From Tetmemena sp. SeJ-2015 (lineage: Eukaryota; Ciliophora; Spirotrichea; Sporadotrichida; Oxytrichidae), in the NCBI GenBank assembly GCA_027382625.1, contig JAJKFJ010020834.1, forward strand, positions 1-41,463: DNA of 41,463 bases, read 5' to 3'. The first letter of the stretch is position 1, and every line of letters starts with the position of its first letter. The position numbers and the translations under genes were made by a program. This document shows, in pieces, positions 18,191 to 29,042 of this stretch. The notes beneath the pieces are model-generated. The model saw only the letters and a program-made list of their open reading frames with translations, made no database searches and was not told the DNA's origin.

Positions 18191-21100
18191 AATCATAAAA
18201 TTATTTTAGTTTTTTTATTTAATTATTCACATAAAATATAAAGCAAATAGCTATTATGAATGATCAGTTTTAACTTAATTATAGTTTTAATCTTAAGTTA
18301 ACAAGTTTAATAAATAATAGCAACTTAATATGCTTTTCAAATTGAAAGAGAATAGTTTTGTATGATATTTTTATAAAATTTTGATTTAATTTATATATAA
18401 ACTTTAAATTTAGAAATCAATATAAAATTATTTTTTTTGATTGAAAATCTTTTATTATAAAAAATTAATTTTTTTTAATAAAATAATGGTATTAATATTA
18501 ATTAACAGGGAAAAAAAAGGAAAAAAAACAAAAAAAATTAAATTTATTTTAAAAAGATTTTTAACTATTAATTATTTTTTAATTTTTTTAAAAATTGCTT
18601 CCATATCTATTAAATTAAAGAATCAAAATTAAATATGCATTTTAAGATATTTAAAATATTCTCAACTTATAAAATAAAATTATAATTAAATTTAATGAAG
18701 ATTTAAATATTAAGAAGTAATAATTAAAAATGCTTACAGAATTCTAATTCCCTCACATTCCTGCTTCGATTTTATTCTGATATAAATATTATGAGTTATA
18801 TTTTTAAAATTTATTAAATAAAATTTTTTACTTTTTAATCTGTTTTAAAAAAATATTTTTGGACATATTTTTAGAACTACCACAAAAAGCTATTAGAAAA
18901 TATAATAATTTTTTTCCAAATAACTAGATCAAGAAAAATTCTTTTGGAGAGTTAAAAAATAAAAAAAAACTTTACCCCTTTAATTTTTAAAAAACAGGGA
19001 AAAAAAATTTAAAAATTAAAAAAATTTTTTTTTTTTTTAAAAAAAAAAAATTGTGAGGATTCTTTTAATACAAAAATATGAATTTTTTCCTTTGCATCAT
19101 TTTAAAATATAAAAAAAAAAATAACTTTTTAGCTTTAGATTTTAATTTCTTTTAATTTTAAAATTTCATTTAAATTTATTATTTTAAAAAATCCCTTTTA
19201 AAATTTCTTTTTATAAATTTAAAAATTAAATTTTTTAAATTTTTTAAAAAAAATAATAAATTTTACTAGAAGGGAAAAAAAAATTTAAAAATTAAAAATT
19301 AAAAATTTTTTAAAAATTATTATGGGCTTAATTTTTTCGAAGAAAAGTACCTAAAACAATTTAATAGCTTATACCAATTTATAAATGAGAGATCTTTAAA
19401 AAGCATACATTTAAAAAAACTCGCAATTATTTTTCAAAATCAGTCAACATTGAAATCTTAGGCTTGTTTAGTTTATAAATATGTTTATTTAATTTAAATA
19501 GATATCATTGGACTCGATTTATAAATAGATAAGCTTAGGAAAGGAGTTGATAAAAATGATCCTTTTTGTTTCATAGCAGTGTATAAATACCAATTTTATC
19601 ACAATATATTAAATTTTATGGCATTTTTCATACATTTATAAATATTTATAACTTCTTCAGAATTGATAAGAATGTTTAATCTAAAAATAAAATTTAAATT
19701 ATCTGGAATTTCCACAAAAAATTAAAATTTCTTTTTTGTTTAAAAAATTAAATAAATAATAAAAAAATTTTAAATAAAAAATTAACATGTATCTCAAGTG
19801 AATTGCTTGTGATTTATAATTTAGATATCTAGGTGATCTCACTATTTTAATTTATCTAATTCAATGTCTCTATATTTATTTGTTAAAGTATAACAAAAAA
19901 TTATCATATTTAAGATAAATCATATTATTCATATTTTAGCTAGATAAAACAATGAGAGACTCATAAATATAAAAATGAAAATTCAATTACTACATAGATT
20001 ATTATGATTAACTTATTAAATATTATATATAAATTATAAAAATTAATAACTCCTCATCTCTAATCATTTAATTTTTTTTAATTCTTATGAATGAGCAAAA
20101 ATAAATGATAATTTAAATAGATTTATCCCCAAAAAGTGAAGAATTATAAAAGAGTAAAAAAATTTAAATATTCGGAAAGCTATCTACTTCTAAAATACTG
20201 TTGCAAGCAAACAAGAAATTTATGAGACAATTTAATAATTGTATTTATGCAATAATTATAACTTATATTTTATTTATTTATTTATTTATTTAATTTTTAG
20301 ATGACAATTGTTAAGAACACTCTCATATTGGCGATATCTATTCTTTTAATTTAAAATATCTTAATCAATTTTAATATAAAATTAAAAAGAATTATACTTT
20401 TAAGTTATAAATTTCTAGCATAAAACGCCAAACTTGCAATATATAATAGTAAAATGAAACAGTTAAATTTAAATTCTAAAGGTAAAAGTAAATATTAAAG
20501 AAACAGCATTATTTAGTATAGAAAATATATTCTGAAGATCGATGCTCACCTATAGAAGGAGGAGAATAAAGTAGGAGCATATTAAAAGACAAGTTAATTG
20601 CATCTAATTATTAATTCATTTTAAAAATAAATGCATTAAAAATAAATTAAGTAATTATTTAAAATAAAAAATATTCAATCCATTAAATTAACATGCTGAA
20701 AATTTAATTTAAAACATTATTTAAAGTTTGAAAGTATAGATAACTATTGAAATAAATATTTATCTTATGCTTTATTTTTCCTGCCAATAAAGAACCCTAT
20801 TTTTGTAATCTTCAATTCTATCTCCTTAATGATTATAAAGGAAAAAAGATTATCTTTAAATTTATTTTCGATATGTAAAACGTAATTAAAATTTTAGAAT
20901 TTATTAAATCATATAAAAGATAGATAATTAACAAGAAAAAAGTTAGTTTAGTTGAAATTAATATAATTTAAAGTTCTAAAATATATTTTAGACTATATTA
21001 ATCTTTATTAAAAAATTTGATTATAATTTACCTTATTTAATAAAATTATTTTATTTTAAATTAATCATAGTTTTATTTAAACATTTAATCTTTCATTTTT

Positions 21101-21251
21101 ATTTATACTCTCTCTTGATTTTTTTCATTTCAAAAATCTATTGAGTTTTCCTCATTCTTTTGATATAGGATAACTTTTTTTATTTATTTACATTTGGTCT
21201 GTTATGAAGCTTTTGATATTTTGAGTTTCCATAATATTTTTTATATAAAAT
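18191..21251. other. AT-rich germline-limited DNA
   Basis: Homopolymer-rich (18.9-19.3 kb) with an (ATTT)n run at about 20268-20296. A short island at 20535-20600 reads EDRCSPIEGGEQSRS on the plus strand but is too short to call. The apparent ORF at 18441 is low-complexity. Confidence 0.45.
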
Positions 21252-22749
21252 TCATTTTCTCTCTCGGAAATTAAAAATCAAATCTTCCTTTAATCTATTG
21301 AATTTAAATTGTGTTTTTCTCAATAATATAAACCTATGATCGATTTCATGAAATATATCAAAATTATGGAAATTCTCATTCCCGCTCGCAAATAATTTAC
21401 ATGACAAGATTGTGATTTATTTTGGTAAATCATAATTTCATTGATATATCTACCCTTAATACTTAAAAAAATTACCAATTATACTTGATGTAGAATTTAA
21501 TGTAATTTATTGATTTACTTATATTATATTTTCTATAAAAATATTTTATGATTTTTTCTTCTAACTATTTTATTTAATAAATCTTCTAAATTTTTCTATC
21601 TAAAGTTATTATTATGAACGAGTATTAATTACTTATTATAATTATGAGTATTTAAAATTCTAAGACCTTTAATATATTTTCTTATTTGGATTAGTTAGAA
21701 TATTAAATAAATAATATCAGATAGGATAAATAATTATCAACATAAGACACCAAATATTAGAAAACAAACTCTGAGTAGAGAATATAGTTATATTAATAGT
21801 TTCTTCTAATTTTATTATTAAATATAAAATTTAATTTAATAATTATAAAGAAATATAACTGGATATGAGCGTTTTATTTAAGTAACAATAGAATTTTCAA
21901 AATTCAAACAATTTTCATAATTATTAAAATTATTAGTTCTATTATATTCTATTTGATTAAAAAAAGAAATAATATTTTATTTTATAAAAGAAATATATTT
22001 TAAATCTGAGAAGTAGAGTAACTTCAAGAAATTAAAAATATCTAAAAGCTTAAAAATTATATTTAAATTGATTATATATTCTAACTTTGGAGAAAAAAAA
22101 GTAAATTATAAAGTTTCTTAATTAGAAGAAGGCTTATTTCTAAACCAAGGATGGTCATAAAATGGCATGAAAGTGATTTGATGTCTCTGCTTGTCAAATT
22201 GTTGAAGTATAAAAAATCTAAGTGATATATAGAGGTTTTTATTTGAAAAGCGTGAGGGTTATGGAGACATTTGAGAATAATACTATTCCTAAGTAAAGAT
22301 CCTTTTGGCTCCAAACAGAGTAAAGATTATCGGTTAAAATAATGAAGTGAATTTAGTTGGCAGATATTATAGCAAACCAAAATTTTAATATATTATTTTT
22401 AGAGGATATTTCGAGCTAAATTTCTGGCATTCTCTTAATAATATAATCAGTATTTTCCATTTAACACTACAGAATCATTATTCTCCAAAATACTCTTGGC
22501 TATATATTCCATCTCTCTAGATTAACCAATAACAAAATTAAGTTTTTGGGCTAGCTACCAGATTAAATAGTGATTTATAGAGTTTATTAGCAATTGTGCC
22601 AGCTTCTTCAATTCTGATGAGTCCGACAGTGAAAATTAAGCTAGAATGTTACTACTAGCTTTTTATGTAATAGGTTAACTATTTTTCATGAAAATTTAAA
22701 TAGAAGTTTACTCTTTAATTCCTTCCGCATTAAAGACTTAAATATAAAT
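21252..22749 (-). CDS. Possible AT-rich minus-strand gene in several blocks
   Basis: Minus strand 22749-22447 is open for 100 codons before TGA and reads SNILAQFSLSDSSELKKLA, INHYLIWQLAQKLNFVIGQ and SREMEYIAKSILENNDS. Further minus-strand blocks: about 22408-22070 (QITFMPFYDHPWFRNKPSS) and about 21430-21252 (FASGNENFHNFDIFHEIDH, then FNRLKEDLIFNFRERK and TGA). These look coding by residue mix, but in DNA this AT-rich chance frames without TGA are common. Pointers were not resolved. Family not recognised. Confidence 0.4.
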
Positions 22750-22979
22750 TCAGGGAATTAACAATATCTCAAAATAAATATTTTAATAAGAAAGTTTTTA
22801 TTTATATCTAACTTTGAATATTAAATTAATCTTTATTTTTTATAAGTGTAAACTCTTGAAATAATTTGCCGCTTTTTTACTAAATATAAAAGAAATTAAT
22901 AATTTCTAATATAAAGTTGAATGCTTAAATTATCATAAGCCATCATCCCTCATCTGTGTTTCAGTTATACCACTTAGGG

Positions 22980-23165
22980 AGTAAATATGAAAAATGCTTC
23001 AATATAAATTAATATTATCTTTAAGATTCTTTAACTTTTAACTTGTATATCCTAAAAATAATAAAAAACTTTTAAGTTTGGATAATTTTATGACATCCAT
23101 TTAAACTCTATTTTTATATCCTACTCGGCTCTCAATTCTCGAAGTTATTAAATAAGTTGTAGTAA
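22980..23165 (-). CDS. Possible further minus-strand coding block
   Basis: Minus strand reads YLITSRIESRVGYKNRVQMD and IKLSKLKSFLLFLGYTSQK before TGA. Same direction as 21252-22749 and may belong to the same gene. Confidence 0.3.
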
Positions 23166-23654
23166 AAGAAATTTAAAAAGCATTTAAGATGATAAAATAT
23201 ATATCTTTCATATAAAAATATATAAATGAGAAACCTTTTTGTAAATTTTTGAACTTCAAAATATACATTTTTGAAAATATAATTTAGTCTAAGTGCAATT
23301 AAAAATTAAGATTCTAAAATTTTATCGAGCTCTAATTAATTTTTAGGTACAGGTGTTAATATTAAATAATAATTAAGATATATTAATAAATTCTGACTTT
23401 TCCAGATGAATCAATTCCTTTTTTCTTGTTATTAGTTTTATCTTTTCAAATTTGATGAACTTATAATTTTTGTGAACTCTATTATAGAATTATTCTTAAT
23501 GCAAAACTAAATTTAATTTAGAGAGATGTGCATTTTAAAGTTTTATTTAAAAATTAAGAGTATCATTAATAATATCTCAATTATGAGATGAATATGATTA
23601 GATTATAGTGAGTTTATATATCATAAACTAAAAAAGAAAATTAATAAGCTTTCA

Positions 23655-24217
23655 ATATTAATTAAAAATGAAGAAGGAGAAAAGTTCAATTCTAATACTA
23701 CCAAAGATTTTCAACTTTTTTGTCTTCTTAAGTTTTCCTCGGTTAGATCTAAACAAAGCAATTTACAAGCTATCATCAATAAAATAACTCTCACTGAGTA
23801 AAAATAATCTTTTTTTATTGCTTTTATTTTTAGAGAGTAAAAAATTGAAGGATTTTTAAAAATAGAAGTCATGAGCATCCTCTAATACGATATCCACTTG
23901 GAAAAATTATAAAACTGGAGATCTAAATTAAAGCTTCAATAAACATGTATAAAGACCCATCCACTACCACTAATACTCATAAAAATATTTGGTAAAAATA
24001 ATTATACAATTTGAGCAATTTCTAAACAAGCATTATATTACAGCTACACTTTATCTTCTTCAAATATAGGATGAATATGAATGCAGATTTGGTGGTAAGA
24101 GATATTTGAGATAAATTAAATAGTAGGCGTTGATTGAAGACCTGATGTTCAGATGGTTAACGCCTAGATTAGTAATTTTAACTCCTATGATGATGAAATT
24201 AATTAGCGGAAGAATAG
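23655..24217. CDS. Coding-like island, strand unresolved
   Basis: The plus strand is open for about 115 codons from 23873 and reads QFEQFLNKHYITATLYLLQ, DEYECRFGGKRYLRQIKQQA and LIEDLMFRWLTPRLVILTP. The minus strand over 24050-23655 also reads plausibly (VDIVLEDAHDFYFQ, SYFIDDSLQIALFRSNRGK). Only one is likely real. No family recognised. Confidence 0.35.
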
Positions 24218-25207
24218 TTTGAATGAGGAAAAGTTTGAAAATAGATAAGAGATATATAAAAAATGTGAAAATCACCTGATATAGTTAGGCTCAAAAGTAC
24301 GCTAATAAAGATCAAGACAGTTATAAATCTAGAGATGCTTTTATTAATTTAACGATCAGATCTTTTATACATCACTTTTTTGCAATATCTCTAATCCATT
24401 CATATTCAACCTATAATACATTTTCTTAAAGACAATTGGAAGCTGTTAATTTATGAAATATCAACTCACGATTATCTAATCACCTTCATACCATTATTTA
24501 TACTCAATAAACTATATTAATTTTTAAAATAATAGGTGAGATTTGGTCTTCTAAGGCGCAATATTCTTTACTTAAGAAATAATAGTATGGGAATCCTTTT
24601 TATAAAGAACTTGAAATCATAAATATGAGAATTAAAAAAAATTATACGTTTTTTAAAATATAATTTTGAATAAAAATTTTAAAAATTTTTAATTTAATTA
24701 CTTTTTAATTCTAAATTATTTTAAATCTTTAAAAATAAAATTAAATTTACGTTTAAAAAATTAAAATATAACCATTTATAAAACTTCAATAAAAAAAATT
24801 TTTAAGAAGAAAGTTCAATATTTATTTTAAAAAGAATAAGGGGTTGGAAAAAATAACTAAATACTGAAAACAATTAGATAGTCCTAGTTATTCTCTTTTT
24901 ATGCTATATACTGTTTAGTTGAGGCCGTTTATTTAAAAATTTAATTTTGGAATTTTAAATATATTATAAATTCTTTTTCTTTTATTATAAGATATAAATT
25001 TAAAATTCTTTTAAATATATGATTTTAAATTCATTTAGTTTTGATAGATCAAATTCCAATTCTATAATTTTTTAATAAAGCTTATATATTTATTTCTGTA
25101 CAAGTAAACTTCATAAGTTCAAAAAAGAGGACCTTATTTCAATATTTTTAATTCAAATTTTCACAAATTTATAATTTTAAAAGTTAGAAGTATAGTTAAA
25201 TATTAAT
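24218..25207. other. AT-rich germline-limited DNA
   Basis: No supported gene or repeat. Composition falls to A/T runs from 24.6 kb to the edge of the mobile element. Confidence 0.5.
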
Positions 25208-25303
25208 TATTGAGAAAATCAGTGAAAAAGACAATTAATTCAAATCTCTTTAAATAACAGGCATTAAATTGATAATTACTTAATTAAAATTCGGGGTTTG
25301 ATA
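25208..25303 (+). repeat. Left terminal inverted repeat of copy A
   Basis: Inverse of 26993-27081. Contains a 7-bp insertion (about 25285-25291) relative to the right end. Confidence 0.9.
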
Positions 25304-25317
25304 TATAACATTCGAAA

Positions 25318-26834
25318 ATGGAAAGCTATCTGATCACTGAGATTGGAAAGTACTAGAACTTCAGGGCCTAACTTTCATCATCGTAGCTACCGAAATGCGT
25401 TTTGGACCCCTCAAGCTTCTTTAAGAGCAGAGGATACGAGCTCATACTTGGCTGATCGGGAAAGACTGTTGCTCATATCGATGCGTATTTCAAGCATCAA
25501 GGAGGATATTCCAACTTGTACCCTAAGAGGCTCTCGAACTGGCACATCGCTCTCAAGAGGACGCAGGTAGGTCACAATACAGTTGGTCCAGTGTTCGCAG
25601 CTGCATTCTTCATTGGGGAGCTAGCGAATGACTTGAACTGCTATATTTTTCACATGGCGACCAGGACTGCATTTGAGCGATAAGGCTATGGAAAGCTTTT
25701 CCTCCAAGACGTGGAGCGATTCATGATGTCGCAGGATGTGTTTAGTCGCAGGAGTATGACGCTGGTGTCTGGGCTCAATGAAAAGACAAGCTAATCAGGG
25801 TTCTTCTAAAAGATCGGATTCACTCAAGACATCGCATTAAGGTATAGGAGCTTGGAGTGGTCAGGAAGGAAGGTGATATACAAGAGGATCGGAGATTGCT
25901 TGAGCGAAAAGTTAGACAAAATTTTCAGGAAGGGTAGATTCTCGCCAATTCGCACCAACGACTTCGCCGTTTTACACCAGTTCAAACGTTTTCTGAATCG
26001 TTAGAAAGAAACTTCTCCTTTTTTGCATCCCCGCAAAGCAGAAACTAGCAAAATGGTATAAAAGCAGGAACTTGCACTTGGTAAAGCAAATAAGAGGAGA
26101 GAGTCCTGACTCGAATTGAGGAGGACGATATTTGCAAAAGCTCTGACTTAAGCAGAGTTAACATAAAAATGGAGAGAGAAGCTAAGGGTAATGAAGGAAA
26201 GCTATTGGTGAAGCGGAAGGCGATTATATCCAACACTACTTCAACCAAGGTGTCGAAATCCAACAGCAAGAAGCATGGCGTTCATGGTGATCAGCTCTAG
26301 AATGAGGCAGTGAAAGGTAGAGGTGGCACCTTTTACAAGCATTGTGGTTTCATAGGCTGCAAGAAGCTGAAGCCCATCCCAGGGGATCATTGGCGCAGGC
26401 ACGTCAAGAAACACTAAAAAGCATCGGGGTCGGATGAGGACATTGGATTTCAGAAGTGCTTTGGAGAATCCTGTGAAGCCTGCTTGTAAAGTAAGTCATC
26501 AATAGTATTCTAGCTGATAAAGGCATTCAACATTTTTTTGTGCAAATTGGCGAGGATGGTGCGAATTGGCGAGGTGGTGGAGGGTGCGAATTGGCGAGGT
26601 CCATATTTTAACTTTAGTATCTAGAGGAAATCTTCCCAAGGAGTGGACATCCATAAAATGATCTTTTTCTTTCTTTCAATGCTCATGCTGTTTCTAGATT
26701 AGATAAAAGGGATGAAGAGGCATGGGAAGCACAAACAGCTGAAGTGCGAAGAATGCCTAGCTACTAAAACATCGGAGAACTTTGTAAAGGGATCCGATCC
26801 CCAGATTTGCAGAAAGTGTTGGAATAAGATGTGA
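25318..26834 (+). CDS. GNAT-like acetyltransferase / zinc finger protein of copy A (one stop, one frameshift)
   Basis: ATG at 25318, just inside the left TIR. Residues 1-263 (25318-26106): conserved start MESYLI, then a GNAT-like core with VGPVFAAAFFIGELANDLN, FHMATRTAFERQGYGKLFL (the R/Q-x-x-G-x-G/A acetyl-CoA loop appears as RQGYGK) and SGFFQKIGF near the end. An in-frame TGA at 25453-25455 (codon 46) and a frame change at about 26060-26109 interrupt it. The second part reads TRIEEDDICKSSDLSRV, then C-x4-C-x9-H-x3-H-x3-H (CGFIGCKKLKPIPGDHWRRH), C-x4-C-x2-C (CFGESCEAC), an intron, RHGKHKQLKCEEC and ICRKC, stop at 26832-26834. GNAT enzymes transfer acetyl groups from acetyl-CoA to amines, often on histones or other proteins. 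The zinc modules suggest nucleic acid binding. The substrate cannot be inferred. Probably a recently disabled gene, given the intact TIRs. Confidence 0.75.
25941..25956 (-). repeat. 16-bp exon copy, inverted relative to intron repeats
   Basis: CTCGCCAATTCGCACC is the exact reverse complement of GGTGCGAATTGGCGAG, which occurs twice in the intron (26558-26573 and 26583-26598). It lies in the coding stretch FSPIRTND. Confidence 0.85.
26491..26697 (+). other. Intron (207 nt) in copy A gene
   Basis: Begins GTAAGTC and ends TTTCTAG; phase 1. Removal joins CEACLQ to NQIKGMKRHGKHK in frame. Same position and phase as the 197-nt intron of copy B. Confidence 0.8.
26540..26599 (+). repeat. Triple tandem-like repeat GTGCGAATTGGCGAGG inside the intron
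   Basis: Copies at 26540-26555 (one mismatch), 26559-26574 and 26584-26599, separated by short GT/GA-rich spacers. Their reverse complement occurs once in the upstream exon (25941-25956). Confidence 0.85.
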
Positions 26835-26992
26835 TGATTGTTGAGGCACAATGGGAAAGCAGAATGATATTTAAAACAGAAGGAAGGGTGCAGTCACAAC
26901 ATACAGAAGGAAGGCTCAGAGAAGCATAGTGTATAAATTTTAGTTTTGCATAAGCTTATTTAAACTTGTCGTTATTAAAAAGTAATTCTTAG

Positions 26993-27081
26993 TATCAAAC
27001 CCCAATTAAGTAATTATCAATTTAATGCCTGTTATTTAAAGAGATTTGAATTAATTGTCTTTTTCGCTGATTTTCTCAATA
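26993..27081 (-). repeat. Right terminal inverted repeat of copy A
   Basis: Reverse complement of 25208-25303 except one substitution and the 7-bp gap; ends in CTCAATA. Confidence 0.9.
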
Positions 27082-28282
27082 CTCTTCTATTATATTAGTT
27101 GAAAGAAATTTAAATGACTTTATGACTCTCATTTACAAATTTATTTGCAATAATTTATAAAATTAACATTTAAAAAGACTCTATATTTTGAAAATAAATA
27201 TAAAATTATCAAATAATAATTTATAAAGTAATACTTGAACCAACTCCCATGATTTATTATAATAGCTTAAACAAGTATTTTAATTCATAAAACTTTCGCT
27301 TTAGTTAAAGATTATGATTTCAATGAATAGCTTATTAAAGCAATCAAAATAGAATAATATAAAGCCCTATTATGATTATATTATGTATTGCGATATCAAA
27401 TAAATTCATTATTTTAAAAGATACTCTCTTTTTCAAATAAAAGCAGAACAATTAAAAATCTTTTCAAAGATAAAAATAAGTTATTTAAATTCTTTTTTAT
27501 GATGCAATTATCTTTAATTTAGTAGAATTTAAGAATTGAAGTATAATAAAAATATTTTCTCGCAATTATGAATATAAAAAGATATTCATAAAAATGACAA
27601 TTATTGATTACATCATAAGAGTTAAGTAAACTTAAACTTTATATAAAAAATTAAAATATAATTAATAACTCTTAAAGAGGGGCCTAGATAATTATTTAAG
27701 AGAAAAGTCAAATAAAAATTAATAATATTTTTCCAATAAAAGATAAATTTAATATTTAAATTAGTTTTCCTTATAAGAAAAAAAGATTAGTTATTAAAAG
27801 ATTAACAAAGAATTTCTGATTCAGCTTTCAAAGATATTAGTTTTAATTATTAAAACTCTAGTCTTTTTTTATATTTTTATAGATATAACTTTTAGAATTA
27901 GCTGAGGCATTAGGAGTTAAATAGTGTGTTGCGTAATTAATATTTAATTTTAAATTAAAATTTTACTGATTTAATTATTTATTCATGTTTTGTTTTAAAA
28001 CAAAAGTTTATAAAGCATATTTTGTTTTCTAAATTTTTCTTATCTCAGTGATTTGGAATTTATTTAAGTAATTAAGTTATTATAATTTCAAATTAAAGGT
28101 CTTTAATATAATAATATAGTAGAATTAAGTTAAGGTAATAATTCTTTTTGATTTTAAGTTATATTTAAATATCGAACATAAAATAATAATATTATAAATC
28201 TTGATTAGAAGATATTTTGGCTTAAAATATTTTTTAAGGTCATAATTATTTGCAAATTTGTATAATATAAACTAAGGAATTT
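27082..28282. other. AT-rich germline-limited DNA
   Basis: No frame or repeat that I can support. Confidence 0.5.
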
Positions 28283-29042
28283 TTAATATTGAAAAAATGG
28301 CATTGATTTCGTGAATTTCTTATCAAATACAGTTTGCTACTCAGTCTGTTGCTAAAGAGAGGTTAAGTTTCCAATTATAATTACTTTAATTACTTATCCA
28401 GTTTAGTAGCTGATGGCAGTTTGAATTATAGTTCAAGAATAGATTAGATTGTAACAAATTGAATACATTGTCATCTACTACTAATATCTGAGATCTAGAA
28501 AAGTTTTTCGAAAAGTTTGAAATTAGAAATGATTGCTAAAAAGTTTGACATTAAAAATTAGGTAAAAACATGTCAGTTGAAGTAAAACTCCATTCTGATG
28601 TAGTAAAACTCCATCTCTAAATTTTTTGAAAGTAGCCAATCAGAGACTTAATAATTAAAAATTATTAAGCAAAGCAGAGTCTCTGATTGGCTACTTTAAA
28701 AATTTAGAGATGGAGTTTTACTACATCAGAATGGAGTTTTACTTCAACTGACATGTTTTTACCTAATTTTTAATGTCAAACTTTTTAGCAATCATTTCTA
28801 ATTTCAAACTTTTCGAAAAACTTTTCTAGATCTCAGATATTAGTAGTAGATGACAATGTATTCAATTTGGTTACAATCTAATCTATTCTTGAACTATAAT
28901 TCAAACTGCCATCAGCTACTAAACTGGATAAGTAATTAAAGTAATTATAATTGGAAACTTAACCTCTCTTTAGCAACAGACTGAGTAGCAAACTGTATTT
29001 GATAAGAAATTCACGAAATCAATGCCATTTTTTCAATATTAA
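28283..29042. mobile_element. 760-bp near-perfect palindrome (foldback element)
   Basis: Two arms of about 365 bp are reverse complements with only isolated differences (for example one extra C near 28873). They meet around 28663 in a small asymmetric centre containing TTAATAATT-AAA-AATTATTAA. Tips read TTAATATTG and CAATATTAA. The sequence is non-repetitive outside the palindrome and both flanks differ, so it is a discrete unit. No coding frame. MITE-like or foldback element is the best reading. A clear target duplication was not seen; AATTT near both sides is only suggestive. Confidence 0.85.

Larger units (their letters stand above)
25208..27081 (+). mobile_element. Mobile element copy A: GNAT-zinc finger element with terminal inverted repeats
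   Basis: Terminal inverted repeats: 25208-25303 (starts TATTGAGAAAATCAG) and 26993-27081 (ends CTGATTTTCTCAATA). They agree over about 88 bp except for one substitution and a 7-bp indel. TA lies at both tips, consistent with a TA target duplication as in Tc1/mariner-type elements and TA-bounded IESs. The single gene inside (25318-26834) is not a recognisable transposase: it has a GNAT-like acetyltransferase segment plus zinc-binding modules. GC content of the interior is far above the surroundings. Either the protein has a role in the element's spread or the element moves in trans. Confidence 0.85.

Noticed and set aside
22614..22650. Hammerhead-ribozyme-like core CTGATGAGTCC followed by GTGAAAA
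   Set aside because: The second strand of stem II (GGAC before GAAA) is missing and no stems I/III pair; treated as coincidence.
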